Shown: positions 8,693 to 19,178, counted from the first letter of the stretch. The stretch is 64,000 bases of DNA from Buttiauxella brennerae ATCC 51605 (GCF_001654925.1 NZ_LXER01000022.1:62001-126000); one strand, 5' to 3'. Notes: a model not told the origin generated them from the sequence alone. Program-made: numbers and translations.

Positions 8693-10690
8693 CTAATTAA
8701 GACGTTGGGGCGGAACTTTCAGATATTCCATGATCCCCGCCGCAGCGTGGCGGCCTTCTGCCATCGCGGTGACTACCAGGTCAGCACCTCGTACGGCGTC
8801 ACCACCAGCAAAGATTTTCGGGTTGCTGGTCTGGTAACGTAATTTATCTTCAACGCTTGCGATGATACGCCCCCAACTGTCGAGCTTTACGTTGTGTTCT
8901 TCCAGCCACGGCATGCCGTGTGGGTGGAAGCCAAACGCCATAATCACCGCATCGGCTGGCATGATAAATTCAGAACCTTCAATCGGTTCCGGACGGCGGC
9001 GGCCCTGTTCGTCAGGTGCGCCCATTTGGGTACGCAACATGCGGATCCCCAACACGCGCCCACTGTCATCAAGCTCAATATTGAGTGGCTGAACGTTAAA
9101 CTCAAACTGCGCCCCTTCTTCTCGCGCATTTTTGACCTCTTTTTTCGAGCCTGGCATATTGGCTTCATCACGGCGATAGGCGCAGGTGACTTGCTCCGCA
9201 CCATGGCGCAAAGAGGTGCGAACACAATCCATCGCCGTATCACCGCCACCGAGTATCACCACCTGCTTGCCAGCCATGTTGATATACGGCTCATCTTCAA
9301 GCTCGGGTAAACCCATCACCTGTTTAGTGTTAGCAATCAGGAACGGCAGCGCGTCGTAAACGCCAGGTGCATCTTCGTTTGGCAGCCCCGCTTTCATGGA
9401 GCGATACGTCCCCACGCCAACAAACACTGCATCGAAATCGGCCAGCACCTGTTGCAGGGATATATCACGGCCAATCTCGGTATTTAATTTGAATTCAATA
9501 CCCATCGCGCTGAAGATTTCACGGCGTCGGCTTAACAACGATTTATCCAGTTTGAACGCCGGAATACCAAACGTGAGCAGTCCACCGATTTCAGGATGGC
9601 GATCAAACACCGTGGCATGAATACCGTTACGCACCAGAATATCGGCACAGGCAAGCCCGGCAGGCCCGGCACCAATCACGGCGACACGGCGGTCCGTCGG
9701 TTTAACGTAAGAAAGATCTGGCGTCCAGCCGCTGGCAAAAGCGTTATCGGAAATATAGCGTTCGATATTGCCGATGGTGACAGCGCCGTATTCGTCTTTC
9801 AGCGTACAGGCACTTTCACATAAACGATCCTGCGGACAGACGCGCCCGGTCACTTCCGGCAGGCAGTTTGTCTGGTGCGAAAGCTCCACTGCTTCCAGAA
9901 TGCGCCCTTCTTTGACCAGTTCAATCCAGTGCGGAATATGGTTGTGCAGCGGGCAACTCCACTCACAAATACTGTGTTCGCCACATTTCATGCAGCGATC
10001 GGCCTGGCTTTCAGCCTGGTTTTTATCAAAAGTGAGATAGATTTCGTCGAAGCCGGTTTTGCGCAAGGCCAGGTCAATTTTGTCCGGGTCCTGCCGTGCC
10101 GGCGTGGCACGCATTTTGGTCACTTTGCTTAAGTCGCCACTCAGTGACTGCTGTTGCGCCATTTGCTGAGCAGTGCTGTGCCACGGCTGTGATTCCTGCG
10201 CCGCCGAACGTAAACGCCGGGCTTTTGCGAGTGCGGCCAGTGTCTCACTGTTGATTAACTTGAGTGCCTTACTGGGGCAATTTTCCACGCACGCCGGGCC
10301 GTTTTTACGCTCATGGCATAAATCACATTTATGGGCATTGGCTTTAACGGAGCGCCCGTCATTCATTGGCGTCGTGAGAACCTGCATCGCACCAAACGGG
10401 CACGCTACCACGCAGGATTTACAGCCAATGCATTTTTGCTGATTCACCTGCACACTATCATTAAGGCGGGAAATGGCTTCATTGGGGCAACTGCTGGCGC
10501 ACGGCGCATCTTCGCAATGACGGCACGTCACCGCATTGCGACGACCTTCATGTTTAATCACCGTAATGCGTGGCTGAAATTGTTGTGTGGTCAGGACATG
10601 TTGTTCGTCATTGTGGGCCATCACGCAGGCGATTTCACAAGCATGACACCCTATACAAAGCTGTGCATTGGCAAGAACAAAACGATTCAC
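8693..10690 (-). CDS. aegA: AegA, ferredoxin-GltD-like oxidoreductase
   Basis: An iron-sulphur flavoprotein related to the glutamate synthase small subunit. The E. coli family member has been linked to anaerobic (formate-dependent) uric acid degradation. The GTG at 10690 is chosen: it has AGGGG eight bases upstream and begins MNRFVLANAQ like the family, giving 665 residues. A longer TTG start at 10714 is less likely. Residues 12-140 carry several 4Fe-4S cysteine groups (for example CIGCHACEIAC and CIGCKSCVVACP). From about residue 200 the protein is GltD-like, with an FAD motif VIGAGPAGLAC near 338 and an NAD(P) motif VVILGGGDTAMDC near 477. It is divergent from narQ and upstream of nap on the same strand. 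Confidence 0.94.
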   Translation of the reverse strand: MNRFVLANAQLCIGCHACEIACVMAHNDEQHVLTTQQFQPRITVIKHEGRRNAVTCRHCEDAPCASSCPNEAISRLNDSVQVNQQKCIGCKSCVVACPFGAMQVLTTPMNDGRSVKANAHKCDLCHERKNGPACVENCPSKALKLINSETLAALAKARRLRSAAQESQPWHSTAQQMAQQQSLSGDLSKVTKMRATPARQDPDKIDLALRKTGFDEIYLTFDKNQAESQADRCMKCGEHSICEWSCPLHNHIPHWIELVKEGRILEAVELSHQTNCLPEVTGRVCPQDRLCESACTLKDEYGAVTIGNIERYISDNAFASGWTPDLSYVKPTDRRVAVIGAGPAGLACADILVRNGIHATVFDRHPEIGGLLTFGIPAFKLDKSLLSRRREIFSAMGIEFKLNTEIGRDISLQQVLADFDAVFVGVGTYRSMKAGLPNEDAPGVYDALPFLIANTKQVMGLPELEDEPYINMAGKQVVILGGGDTAMDCVRTSLRHGAEQVTCAYRRDEANMPGSKKEVKNAREEGAQFEFNVQPLNIELDDSGRVLGIRMLRTQMGAPDEQGRRRPEPIEGSEFIMPADAVIMAFGFHPHGMPWLEEHNVKLDSWGRIIASVEDKLRYQTSNPKIFAGGDAVRGADLVVTAMAEGRHAAAGIMEYLKVPPQRLN

Positions 10691-11014
10691 TATTACCCCT
10701 TTGCCTGTTATCAAAAACAGGAGGCTTATTTTTTATGGGGGTATGTTATTACCTGGGGATGTCTGCGCTGGCAATGGTCATTTGCCCAGTTTGCATTGAA
10801 ATCTGCTAATAACCTGGTAAGGATCAATTTCTTTTCGTGTTTAATGAAACATCGTTTTGCACCACCTTGTTGTGCAGCCGTTATGCTTCTGATGTCACCA
10901 GGTTAATTCTTGAGGGCCGTTTTGGAAGATACGCCCAAATATAAGCAACCAGAATTTGTGGCACGGCCCGTTTCTGGTACGTTTCGCTCTCTATCGTATC
11001 TAAAGGTATTAAAG
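10691..11014. other. aegA-narQ divergent intergenic region
   Basis: 324 bases between divergent aegA and narQ, expected to hold both promoters. The sequence is moderately AT-rich. An upstream in-frame extension of narQ (from 10910) is open but not family-like. A TTGAT half-site occurs close to the aegA start. I see no complete FNR or NarL/NarP palindrome, RNA gene or small ORF that I can support. Confidence 0.5.
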
Positions 11015-12730
11015 TTGATAGTTAAACGCTCGGTCTCCACTAGCCTTGCCCGCGCCTTCTTCTACATCGTTCTGCTGTCGCTGCTTTCTACGGGTATTGC
11101 GATGTTAACCCTGGCCAGCAGTCTGCGTGACGCGGAAGCGGTAAATGTCGCCGGTTCATTGCGTATGCAAAGCTATCGCCTTGGCTATGATTTACAGGGC
11201 GACCGCGCGCATTTAGATATGCACCTTGAACAATACAGCCAGTCGCTACGCTCGCCTGCACTGCTTAAAATTGAAAAGTTCTGGGTCCCGTCGGAAGTTA
11301 GCAACCGCTTTGAAATCATTAATAACGCCTGGCTGGAGATGGAAAAACATATCCGCAGCGGTGATTTAGCCTGGTACCAGGCCAATATTTCCAGCTATGT
11401 GGCACAAATAGATTTGTTTGTTCTCGCCCTTCAGCACTACGCCGAACGCAAAATGATGCAGGTCGTGATGGCCTCGGTCGTGGGTTTTATTGCCATTTTT
11501 ACGCTGGTCTTTTTTACCCTGCGCCGTTTTCGCCATCAGGTGGTGGCGCCGCTGAACAAACTTATGGAGGCCAGTCGCACGATTGAACGCGGTGAGTTCG
11601 ATTACCCGCCATTAAATACCCAATTACCGAATGAACTGGGGTTGCTGGCGCAGACTTTCACGCGTATGTCGGGCGAATTACATAAGCTCTATCGTTCGCT
11701 TGAAGAGAGTGTGCAGGAAAAAACGCTCGATTTGCAGGAGGCAAACCAGACGCTGGAAGTGCTGTACGCCTGCTCACAAGCGTTAACCGTCAGCACTATC
11801 GATCAACACTGTTTTACCCGCGTCTTACAGCAGGTGCGCCAGAAAACACCGGTCAATTATCTGGAGATGAAGACAGGGGAGAACTGGACGATACAAGAAG
11901 GTATTCAACAAGATAGTGCAACATGGCAAACATTGCCGATTGTGCTTGAGGATAAAGAGTTAGGGCTGCTTCGCTGGCAGGCTCCAACGGGTGTTCCACC
12001 GCTTGCGTTGATGCAAAGTCTGGCGAATATGCTCGGCCGTGGCCTTTATTTCAACCAGGCACAAAAGCACTACCAACAGCTCCTGCTGATGGAAGAACGC
12101 GCGACGATTGCCCGGGAATTACACGACTCGCTGGCACAGGTGCTCTCATATTTACGTATCCAGCTCACGTTACTCAAACGCGCAGTACCGGCAGAAAACT
12201 TGCCTGCACAACGTATTATTGGCGATTTTTCCCAGGCGTTGAACGATGCCTATCGCCAGCTACGTGAACTGTTAACGACCTTCCGCCTGACGCTTCAACA
12301 AGCCGATTTACCTTCGGCATTGCAGGAGATGATTGCCCCGCTGCGCAACCAGACTGAGGCTGAGATAACGCTCGATTGCCATATCCCAACCCAGGCGCTG
12401 GACGCCTCGCAACAAGTGCATCTATTGCAGATTATCCGTGAAGGTGTGTTAAACGCGATTAAACATGCTCAGGCACGTAAAATATCCGTAAGCTGTTGTA
12501 CATCCCTTTCCGGGGTCCATACTGTGAATATTCTTGATGATGGCAGTGGAATTGCCAGCCTGACGGAACCTGAAGGGCATTACGGATTGAATATTATGCA
12601 TGAACGCGCCGCCCGTTTAGGTGGCGAGCTGACTATTTCCCGCCCCGCAGAGGGGGGGACGTTGATTACGATGAACTTCCGTTCGCCGCAGTCAGAACAG
12701 GCGACACATGAAACGCCGATGAACCTATAA
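11015..12730 (+). CDS. narQ: Nitrate/nitrite sensor histidine kinase NarQ
   Basis: An inner-membrane sensor that binds nitrate or nitrite in the periplasm and phosphorylates NarP and NarL. The TTG at 11015 is chosen: AAAGG lies 8 bases upstream and the product begins MIVKRSVSTSLARAFFYIVLL like E. coli NarQ, giving 571 residues. The first membrane helix spans about 14-36. The ligand P-box follows (GSLRMQSYRLGYDL, with the nitrate-contacting Arg), then a second helix near VVMASVVGFIAIFTLVFF, HAMP and signalling helices. The HPK-type dimerisation helix carries the phosphoacceptor His in ARELHDSLAQ, and the ATPase domain ends HYGLNIMHERAARLGG. narP follows 26 bp later, so the two form a probable operon. 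Confidence 0.95.
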   Translation: MIVKRSVSTSLARAFFYIVLLSLLSTGIAMLTLASSLRDAEAVNVAGSLRMQSYRLGYDLQGDRAHLDMHLEQYSQSLRSPALLKIEKFWVPSEVSNRFEIINNAWLEMEKHIRSGDLAWYQANISSYVAQIDLFVLALQHYAERKMMQVVMASVVGFIAIFTLVFFTLRRFRHQVVAPLNKLMEASRTIERGEFDYPPLNTQLPNELGLLAQTFTRMSGELHKLYRSLEESVQEKTLDLQEANQTLEVLYACSQALTVSTIDQHCFTRVLQQVRQKTPVNYLEMKTGENWTIQEGIQQDSATWQTLPIVLEDKELGLLRWQAPTGVPPLALMQSLANMLGRGLYFNQAQKHYQQLLLMEERATIARELHDSLAQVLSYLRIQLTLLKRAVPAENLPAQRIIGDFSQALNDAYRQLRELLTTFRLTLQQADLPSALQEMIAPLRNQTEAEITLDCHIPTQALDASQQVHLLQIIREGVLNAIKHAQARKISVSCCTSLSGVHTVNILDDGSGIASLTEPEGHYGLNIMHERAARLGGELTISRPAEGGTLITMNFRSPQSEQATHETPMNL

Positions 12731-12756
12731 CGATAATAATTTGATTGGGAGTTGTG

Positions 12757-13401
12757 ATGAGTGAGAAAAATGTCTGCCAGGTATTAATCGTCGATGATCA
12801 TCCGTTAATGCGTCGTGGCATCCGCCAGTTGCTGGAAATGGATGACAGCTTTAGTGTGGTGGGTGAAGCCAGCAGCGGCGCAGAAGCGATTAGTCTTGCC
12901 AATCGCCTGGCTCCTGACCTGATTTTGCTCGATTTGAATATGAAAGGTTTGAGCGGGTTAGATACGCTAAATGCCCTGCGCCGTGATGGCGTCAGTGCCC
13001 GTATCGTCGTGCTGACCGTTTCTGATTCACGCAGTGATATTTTTACCCTGATAGATGCTGGTGCTGATGGCTATTTGCTTAAAGACAGCGACCCGGATGT
13101 CTTGCTGGAAGATATTCACCGTGGCGCAACTGAAGGCGAAGCTTACAGTGAGCAAGTGGCTGAATACTTACGCACCCGCAGCACCGACAAACGCACTGAC
13201 GACCCTTTTGCCGTATTAACCGAGCGTGAACTGGATGTCTTGCAGGAAGTCGCTAAGGGTTTGTCAAACAAGCAGATTGCCTCTGGCCTGCATATCTCAG
13301 AAGAGACAGTGAAAGTGCATATACGCAATTTGCTGCGTAAACTTCAGGTGCGTTCACGCGTCGCGGCTACAGTACTTTTCCTTGAAAACCGGGGCTTCTG
13401 A
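12757..13401 (+). CDS. narP: Nitrate/nitrite response regulator NarP
   Basis: A two-component response regulator, 214 residues, that activates nap and other anaerobic genes when phosphorylated by NarQ. The ATG at 12757 is preceded by GGGAG. The receiver domain (about 8-125) has acidic residues D13/D14, phosphoacceptor D59 in LLDLNMKG and Lys in LLKDSD. A LuxR/NarL-type helix-turn-helix follows in the C-terminal 65 residues (LTERELDVL...NKQIA...EETVKVHIRNLLRKL). It resembles NarP more than NarL (MKGLSGLDTLNALRRDGV, FAVLTERELDVL). In E. coli narP lies elsewhere, beside the ccm genes; here it directly follows narQ. Confidence 0.93.
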   Translation: MSEKNVCQVLIVDDHPLMRRGIRQLLEMDDSFSVVGEASSGAEAISLANRLAPDLILLDLNMKGLSGLDTLNALRRDGVSARIVVLTVSDSRSDIFTLIDAGADGYLLKDSDPDVLLEDIHRGATEGEAYSEQVAEYLRTRSTDKRTDDPFAVLTERELDVLQEVAKGLSNKQIASGLHISEETVKVHIRNLLRKLQVRSRVAATVLFLENRGF

Positions 13402-13550
13402 GCCCTGTTTCAACAGGTAAAACATCTACATAGCACGAAAATAATTTACATTATCTCCTTATTTCCTCCACGTTTGGGCTTGCTGTTAAGGCTACAGTGA
13501 CAACTGGTATCAATAATCACAATCTGAAGTACTGACGAGGTCCTGACTGA

Positions 13551-16500
13551 ATGGCGAATTTCTTTATTAATCGCCCCATTTTTGCCTGGGTGCTGGCCAT
13601 TATTTTGTGCCTTACCGGTGCACTGGCTATTTTTTCGTTGCCCGTAGAGCAATATCCCGACCTCGCGCCGCCAAATGTGCGAATCACTGCGAACTACCCT
13701 GGTGCGTCTGCACAAACGTTGGAAAACACGGTCACTCAGGTTATCGAGCAGAATATGACCGGGCTGGACAACATGATGTATATGTCCTCCCAGAGCAGCA
13801 GCGCCGGCCAGGCGACCATTACTCTGAGCTTTAAAGCCGGTACCGACCCTGATGAAGCGGTGCAGCAGGTGCAAAACCAGTTGCAGTCTGCATTGCGCAA
13901 ACTGCCACAGGCTGTACAAACGCAAGGCGTTACGGTCAATAAAACGGGCGATACCAATATTTTGATGGTGGCGTTTGTTTCTGAAGACGGCAGTATGGAT
14001 AAGCAAGATATTGCCGATTACGTTGCCAGTAATATTCAGGACCCGCTCAGCCGTATTGATGGGGTGGGCAGCGTTGATGCTTACGGCTCGCAATATTCGA
14101 TGCGCATCTGGCTCAACCCGACCAAACTCACCAGTTTCCAGATGACCACGCAGGATGTGGTGGATGCCATCAGTTCGCAAAACGCCCAGATTGCCGTGGG
14201 GCAACTCGGTGGAACGCCATCTGTTGATATGCAAGCACTCAATGCCACCATCAATGCTCAGTCGCTGCTGCAAACACCGCAACAGTTTAAAGATATTACT
14301 CTGCGTGTGAATCAGGATGGTTCAGTTGTCTCGCTCGGAGATGTTGCAGACGTAGAACTAGGCGCAGAAAAGTACGACTTCCTGAGCCGCTATAACGGGC
14401 AGGCAGCGTCAGGGCTTGGGATTAAACTGGCATCGGGTGCCAACGAAATGGAAACTGATGCGCTGGCGCGGGCGAAAATTGATGAGCTTTCGCAATATTT
14501 CCCCCATGGACTGAAAGCAAAAATCGCCTACGAAACCACGCCATTCGTCAAAGCCTCGATTAAAGACGTCGTGAAAACATTACTGGAAGCCATCTTGCTG
14601 GTATTCCTCGTGATGTATCTGTTCTTGCAGAATTTCAGGGCGACGCTGATTCCGACTATCGCCGTGCCGGTAGTACTGATGGGCACGTTTTCGGTGCTCT
14701 ACGCCTTTGGCTACAGTATTAACACCCTGACCATGTTCGCGATGGTTCTGGCGATCGGTTTACTGGTAGATGATGCCATCGTGGTGGTGGAAAACGTCGA
14801 ACGCATCATGAGCGAGGAAGGGTTATCACCTAAAGAAGCGACGCGCAAATCTATGGGCCAGATTCAAGGCGCACTGGTCGGGATTGCGATGGTGCTTTCC
14901 GCCGTGTTCGTGCCAATGGCCTTCTTCGGCGGCACCACCGGGGCGATTTATCGCCAGTTCTCAATAACCATCGTTTCCGCCATGGTGCTGTCTGTTTTAG
15001 TGGCGCTGATACTGACACCAGCCCTATGTGCAACACTTCTTAAACCGCTGCATAAAGGTGAACAACACGGTCAGAAAGGCTTCTTTGGCTGGTTTAACCG
15101 CATGTTTAACCGCAACGCCGAGCGCTATGAACATGGCGTCGGGAGAATACTTGCCCGCAGCGTGCGCTGGATGCTGATTTATGTCCTGCTGCTGGCCGGC
15201 ATGGTGTTCATGTTTATGCGCCTGCCAACCTCCTTCCTGCCGCTTGAAGACACTGGCGTTTTCACCACCTCGGTGGTTTTACCCAGCGGTTCCACACAGC
15301 AGCAGACGACGAAAGTCGTTGAAAAAATCGAACAGTATTACCTGACTCAAGAGAAGGCCAATGTCCTTTCAGTGTTCTCCACTATTGGTGCAGGACCTGG
15401 GGGCAACGGGCAGAACGTAGCGCGTATGTTTATCCGCCTGAAGAACTGGGATGACAGGGATTCTGATACCGGAAGTTCCTTTGCCATTATTGAACGGGCG
15501 ACCAAAGCGTTTCGTAAAATCAAAGAAGCTCAGGTTATTGCCAGCAGCCCACCGGCGATTAACGGCCTGGGTAACGCTGCGGGCTTTGATATGGAGCTCC
15601 AGGATCACGCCGGTGCCGGGCACCAGGCACTGATGCAAGCCCGTAACCAGCTGCTTGATATGGCGGGAAATGATAACTCACTCACCCGCGTGCGCCACAA
15701 CGGTCTGGATGACAGCCCGCAAATGCAGATCGATATTGATCAACGTAAAGCACAGGCGTTAGGCGTTTCCATTGCGGATATCAACAACACGCTACAAACC
15801 GCCTGGGGTTCCAGCTACGTGAACGACTTTATGGATCGTGGCCGCGTGAAAAAGGTGTATGTACAAGCTGATGCCAAATACCGCATGCTGCCGGACGATA
15901 TTAACCAGTGGTATGTGCGCAACAAAGACGGCGGAATGGTGCCATTCTCAGCCTTTGCGTCCTCTCACTGGGAATCGGGTTCGCCGCGCCTGGAACGCTA
16001 TAACGGCTATTCATCGCTAGAAATCGTTGGGGAAGCCGCACCTGGCGTCAGCACCGGGACGGCAATGGATATTATGGAGCAGCTGGTGCAGAAATTACCG
16101 GCTGGTTTTGGCTTGCAATGGACGGGCATGTCTTATCAGGAAAGGCTATCAGGGGCACAGGCTCCGGCGCTGTACGCCATCTCGTTATTAGTGGTGTTCT
16201 TGTGCCTGGCGGCGCTTTATGAAAGCTGGTCGGTGCCATTCTCCGTCATGTTGGTTGTTCCGCTCGGTGTGATTGGTGCGCTACTGGCAACCTGGATGCG
16301 AGGGCTTGAAAACGACGTGTACTTCCAGGTGGGGCTGTTAACAGTCATTGGCCTGGCCGCTAAAAACGCCATTCTGATTGTTGAGTTCGCCAACGATATG
16401 AATGCGCAAGGCCGCGAACTGGTTGCCGCAACGCTCGACGCCTGTCGCCAACGTTTACGCCCAATACTGATGACATCACTGGCGTTTATCTTCGGCGTGT

Positions 16501-16667
16501 TGCCAATGGCCACCAGCAGCGGTGCGGGCTCCGGTAGCCAGCATGCGGTTGGGACCGGGGTCATGGGTGGGATGATTTCAGCGACGGTGCTGGCGATATT
16601 CTTCGTACCCTTATTCTTTGTACTGGTGCGCAGAAGATTCCCGCTCAACGAACATTCGGAAAGCTAA
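13551..16667 (+). CDS. acrD: RND multidrug efflux transporter AcrD
   Basis: An inner-membrane proton-driven RND pump working with AcrA and TolC; the family member exports aminoglycosides and other polar drugs. It has 1038 residues, one more than E. coli AcrD. It starts [21 protein letters not shown] with the first membrane helix. The proton-relay Asp pair is in [17 protein letters not shown], and the second half repeats the RND fold with large periplasmic loops. AcrD rather than AcrB is supported by the narQ-acrD-ypfM-yffB-dapE order and the C-terminus VRRRFPLN. No acrA-like gene is adjacent, as expected for acrD. I could not identify a convincing BaeR box in the 149-base upstream gap. Confidence 0.94.
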   Translation: MANFFINRPIFAWVLAIILCLTGALAIFSLPVEQYPDLAPPNVRITANYPGASAQTLENTVTQVIEQNMTGLDNMMYMSSQSSSAGQATITLSFKAGTDPDEAVQQVQNQLQSALRKLPQAVQTQGVTVNKTGDTNILMVAFVSEDGSMDKQDIADYVASNIQDPLSRIDGVGSVDAYGSQYSMRIWLNPTKLTSFQMTTQDVVDAISSQNAQIAVGQLGGTPSVDMQALNATINAQSLLQTPQQFKDITLRVNQDGSVVSLGDVADVELGAEKYDFLSRYNGQAASGLGIKLASGANEMETDALARAKIDELSQYFPHGLKAKIAYETTPFVKASIKDVVKTLLEAILLVFLVMYLFLQNFRATLIPTIAVPVVLMGTFSVLYAFGYSINTLTMFAMVLAIGLLVDDAIVVVENVERIMSEEGLSPKEATRKSMGQIQGALVGIAMVLSAVFVPMAFFGGTTGAIYRQFSITIVSAMVLSVLVALILTPALCATLLKPLHKGEQHGQKGFFGWFNRMFNRNAERYEHGVGRILARSVRWMLIYVLLLAGMVFMFMRLPTSFLPLEDTGVFTTSVVLPSGSTQQQTTKVVEKIEQYYLTQEKANVLSVFSTIGAGPGGNGQNVARMFIRLKNWDDRDSDTGSSFAIIERATKAFRKIKEAQVIASSPPAINGLGNAAGFDMELQDHAGAGHQALMQARNQLLDMAGNDNSLTRVRHNGLDDSPQMQIDIDQRKAQALGVSIADINNTLQTAWGSSYVNDFMDRGRVKKVYVQADAKYRMLPDDINQWYVRNKDGGMVPFSAFASSHWESGSPRLERYNGYSSLEIVGEAAPGVSTGTAMDIMEQLVQKLPAGFGLQWTGMSYQERLSGAQAPALYAISLLVVFLCLAALYESWSVPFSVMLVVPLGVIGALLATWMRGLENDVYFQVGLLTVIGLAAKNAILIVEFANDMNAQGRELVAATLDACRQRLRPILMTSLAFIFGVLPMATSSGAGSGSQHAVGTGVMGGMISATVLAIFFVPLFFVLVRRRFPLNEHSES

Positions 16668-16676
16668 CCAACAAAA

Positions 16677-16698
16677 AAGCGACCTGAAAGGGTCGCTT
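16677..16698 (+). terminator. Rho-independent terminator after acrD
   Basis: A stem aagcgacc-tgaaa-gggtcgctt followed by cttgt, ten bases after the acrD stop, with an A-run before it, so it may also work on the minus strand for ypfM. Confidence 0.8.
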
Positions 16699-16771
16699 CT
16701 TGTATGGCTTAAATCAAAGAGTATTGAGATTAAGAGCTTCATGCCCTGATTATTTTTAATACCCGGTCAGA

Positions 16772-16831
16772 TCATTTACGAAGCATATCTTCAATGAAAT
16801 CTTTCCAGTTCCCTAGTTCGTGTTCAATCAT
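16772..16831 (-). CDS. ypfM: Microprotein YpfM (19 residues)
   Basis: A 19-codon gene. On the minus strand it translates to MIEHELGNWKDFIEDMLRK, one residue different from E. coli YpfM (MIEYELGNWKDFIEDMLRK as I recall it), at the same place between acrD and yffB. A GAGG ribosome-binding site lies about 5 bases before the ATG. The function is unknown. Strong conservation of such a short frame, together with the ribosome-binding site, argues it is translated. Confidence 0.85.
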   Translation of the reverse strand: MIEHELGNWKDFIEDMLRK

Positions 16832-17240
16832 AACCGCCTCACTTATTATTGCTTTAATTATACGTAATCCCCTGTCAGGAGTGAAGCGACGTGACTCTGT
16901 TGCTTTACTGACCAGAAAAAATGGGTAGTCGATTGCGTATTAGCTTAATTATTAGCTCAGCAGATATTTAATAATGTGATGCAGGATCTGAAACAAAGTG
17001 TTTCGTCAACTTTCGGATTCTACCCGGAACAGCGCATAAACACTGGTCTGCTGCAGTTGACTGAAAAAAGAAAACGCTCTCATTAAAATGATGAAAAATG
17101 ACTCACCCCGGAAAAACAAATTTTATTACCTCACTTTTAGATTAGCAATTGAGCTATATTTTTCCTTGCGACTTTTTTATCATTTTATTTATTCTAATTA
17201 CCTGCATAAAAAATCATTTTTAAAGATAAGGATTGGCGAC
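16832..17240. other. AT-rich gap between ypfM and yffB
   Basis: About 400 bases, becoming strongly AT-rich from about 17090. It should contain the promoters of ypfM (left end, minus strand) and yffB (right end). The yffB frame is open back to 17088 but the extra residues are low-complexity and not family-like. No other gene or repeat was recognised. Confidence 0.5.
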
Positions 17241-17597
17241 GTGATAATTCTCTACGGTATTAAAAACTGCGACACCATCAAGAAAGCCCGCCGCTGGCTG
17301 GAAACTCAAGGTGTGGAGTATCAATTTCATGACTATCGCGCTGACGGCCTGGATGCCAGTTTATTGAATAGTTTTATTGCCGAGTTAGGCTGGGAAGCAT
17401 TATTGAATACGCGTGGGACGACCTGGAGAAAGCTCGATGAAGCTCATCGCGCAACGATTACCGACGCCCGAACCGCCGCCGCGCTGATGCTCGAAATGCC
17501 TGCAATCATCAAACGCCCATTGCTCTACGCGCCCGGTCAGCCTATGCTGCTGGGTTTCAATGAATCGAATTATAAGAAGTTTATCAACGAGGTGTAG
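17241..17597 (+). CDS. yffB: ArsC/Spx family protein YffB
   Basis: A thioredoxin-fold protein of the ArsC/Spx family, 118 residues, as in E. coli YffB. The function is unknown; the structure-based suggestion for the family is a glutathione-dependent thiol reductase. The GTG at 17241, preceded by AAGG, gives [20 protein letters not shown]. It has a single active-site type Cys (residue 10) without a CxxC partner. The [11 protein letters not shown] and IKRPLL motifs are typical of the family. It ends 4 bases before dapE, so the two are probably co-transcribed. Confidence 0.93.
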   Translation: MIILYGIKNCDTIKKARRWLETQGVEYQFHDYRADGLDASLLNSFIAELGWEALLNTRGTTWRKLDEAHRATITDARTAAALMLEMPAIIKRPLLYAPGQPMLLGFNESNYKKFINEV

Positions 17598-17601
17598 AGC
17601 T

Positions 17602-18729
17602 ATGTCTTGCCCGGTTATTGAGCTGACGCAACAGCTTATCCGCCGCCCTTCTCTGAGCCCTGATGACGCAGGCTGCCAGGCGCTGATGATTGAGCGACTA
17701 CGTGCCATTGGTTTTACTATTGAGCACATGGATTTTGGCGATACACAAAACTTCTGGGCATGGCGAGGAAAAGGCGAAACGCTGGCGTTTGCTGGCCATA
17801 CCGACGTCGTGCCTTCAGGTGATGCAGACCGCTGGATTAACCCGCCGTTCGAACCCACTATCCGCGATGGCATGCTGTTTGGCCGTGGCGCCGCAGACAT
17901 GAAAGGGTCGCTGGCCGCGATGGTTGTTGCCGCTGAACGTTTTGTCGCGCAGAACCCGCATCATAAAGGCCGCCTTGCATTTCTTATCACTTCTGATGAA
18001 GAAGCCAGTGCCAAAAATGGCACTGTAAAAGTCGTCGAAACATTAATGGCTCGCCGTGAAAGGCTCGATTACTGTCTGGTTGGCGAACCGTCCAGTACCG
18101 AAGTGGTGGGCGATGTGGTCAAAAACGGCCGCCGTGGCTCACTGACCTGTAACCTCACAGTTCACGGTGTGCAGGGTCATGTTGCTTACCCGCATCTGGC
18201 TGATAACCCGGTTCATCGCGCAGCGCCAATGCTGAACGAACTGGTCACTATCGAATGGGACAAGGGCAATGAGTTCTTCCCGGCAACCAGCATGCAGATT
18301 GCCAACGTTCAGGCCGGGACCGGCAGTAACAACGTTATCCCAGGCGATCTCTACGTGCAGTTCAACTTCCGCTTCAGCACGGAGCTGACTGACGAAGATA
18401 TTAAACAACGCGTGATTGCCCTGCTCGATAAGTACCAACTGCGTTACACCCTCGACTGGTGGCTTTCCGGCCAACCGTTCCTGACGTCACGCGGAAAGCT
18501 GGTCGATGCGGTAGTGAATGCAGTTGAGCACTATAATGAAATTAGACCGCAGCTGTTGACCACTGGCGGCACGTCAGATGGGCGCTTTATCGCGCGTATG
18601 GGTGCGCAGGTGGTGGAACTTGGGCCGGTGAACGCGACTATTCATAAGATTAATGAGTGTGTTAACGCCGCTGACCTACAACTGCTGGCCCGTATGTATC
18701 AACGCATTATGGAACAGCTTGTCGCCTGA
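17602..18729 (+). CDS. dapE: Succinyl-diaminopimelate desuccinylase
   Basis: A zinc-dependent M20-family amidase that cleaves N-succinyl-L,L-diaminopimelate in the lysine/peptidoglycan precursor pathway, 375 residues as in E. coli. The metal and catalytic residues are in place: His66 and Asp68 in FAGHTDVV, Asp in [10 protein letters not shown], the Glu pair in [12 protein letters not shown], and the C-terminal His in ATIHKINE. The start at 17602 gives [10 protein letters not shown]; the frame is open upstream but overlaps yffB. The other lysine gene here, dapA, is about 7 kb to the right. Confidence 0.97.
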   Translation: MSCPVIELTQQLIRRPSLSPDDAGCQALMIERLRAIGFTIEHMDFGDTQNFWAWRGKGETLAFAGHTDVVPSGDADRWINPPFEPTIRDGMLFGRGAADMKGSLAAMVVAAERFVAQNPHHKGRLAFLITSDEEASAKNGTVKVVETLMARRERLDYCLVGEPSSTEVVGDVVKNGRRGSLTCNLTVHGVQGHVAYPHLADNPVHRAAPMLNELVTIEWDKGNEFFPATSMQIANVQAGTGSNNVIPGDLYVQFNFRFSTELTDEDIKQRVIALLDKYQLRYTLDWWLSGQPFLTSRGKLVDAVVNAVEHYNEIRPQLLTTGGTSDGRFIARMGAQVVELGPVNATIHKINECVNAADLQLLARMYQRIMEQLVA

Positions 18730-18756
18730 CAGGCTGCAATTAACATTAATTCATAG

Positions 18757-18875
18757 CCAAATTAATTGGCGTTGTAGCAAGGCAGCCAGGGTGCTTATCC
18801 CGATGAGCTTAGTTGAGTCAGTGATTCGGGTAAGTGAGTGCAGCTAACGCCTCTACAACGTCAAGTAAGAAGGCG
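18757..18875 (+). repeat. ERIC element 4, degenerate
   Basis: A decayed ERIC of about 119 bp in forward orientation between dapE and ypfN. The core reads ttatcccgatgagcttag...gattcgggtaagtg, with an outer stem cccga/tcggg. The ends are no longer clean inverted repeats. It ends about 15 bases before the ypfN start, just ahead of its ribosome-binding site. Confidence 0.75.
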
Positions 18876-18890
18876 AAAGAGGTTATACGC

Positions 18891-19082
18891 ATGGAATGGC
18901 TATCACACTACTGGTGGATCATCGTACTGGTATTGCTGCTCGGTATTTTCCTGAATGTTATTAAGGATCTGAAACGTATTGATCCGAAAAAATATATGGC
19001 GAATAAACCCGAGTTACCCCCGCATCGTGACTTCAACGACAAGTGGGATGACGAAGACGATTTTCCGAAGAAAAAGCCTTAA
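18891..19082 (+). CDS. ypfN: Small membrane protein YpfN (UPF0370)
   Basis: A 63-residue single-span membrane protein of the YpfN/UPF0370 family, function unknown. One hydrophobic helix (about 5-23, [17 protein letters not shown]) is followed by a charged C-terminus rich in Asp and Lys. The ATG at 18891 has AGAGG upstream; an upstream extension reads into ERIC sequence. It lies between dapE and the ypfH locus as in E. coli. A strong terminator follows. Confidence 0.9.
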   Translation: MEWLSHYWWIIVLVLLLGIFLNVIKDLKRIDPKKYMANKPELPPHRDFNDKWDDEDDFPKKKP

Positions 19083-19092
19083 CTGACAAATG

Positions 19093-19110
19093 AGCGGGGA
19101 AATCCCCGCT
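19093..19110 (+). terminator. Rho-independent terminator after ypfN
   Basis: A perfect stem agcgggga-aa-tccccgct followed by TTTTC, ten bases after the ypfN stop. Confidence 0.85.
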
Positions 19111-19178
19111 TTTCAAACCACCGCCCCCCTTCGTGTTTCTGGCATTCAGGCCAGTGTCTAAAGGCAAGCAGTCAAAAC

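Noticed and set aside
10691-10714. TTG start for aegA, eight codons upstream
   Set aside because: The GTG at 10690 has a proper ribosome-binding site and matches the family N-terminus.
10910-11014. Upstream start for narQ
   Set aside because: The 35 extra residues are not family-like; the TTG at 11015 has AAAGG at good spacing.
13402-13550. BaeR box upstream of acrD
   Set aside because: A short pyrimidine-rich stretch (ttatctccttatttcc) is only a weak match, so no site is claimed.
13446-14282. 278-codon minus-strand frame overlapping the start of acrD
   Set aside because: Antisense to the conserved acrD N-terminus; no recognisable domain.
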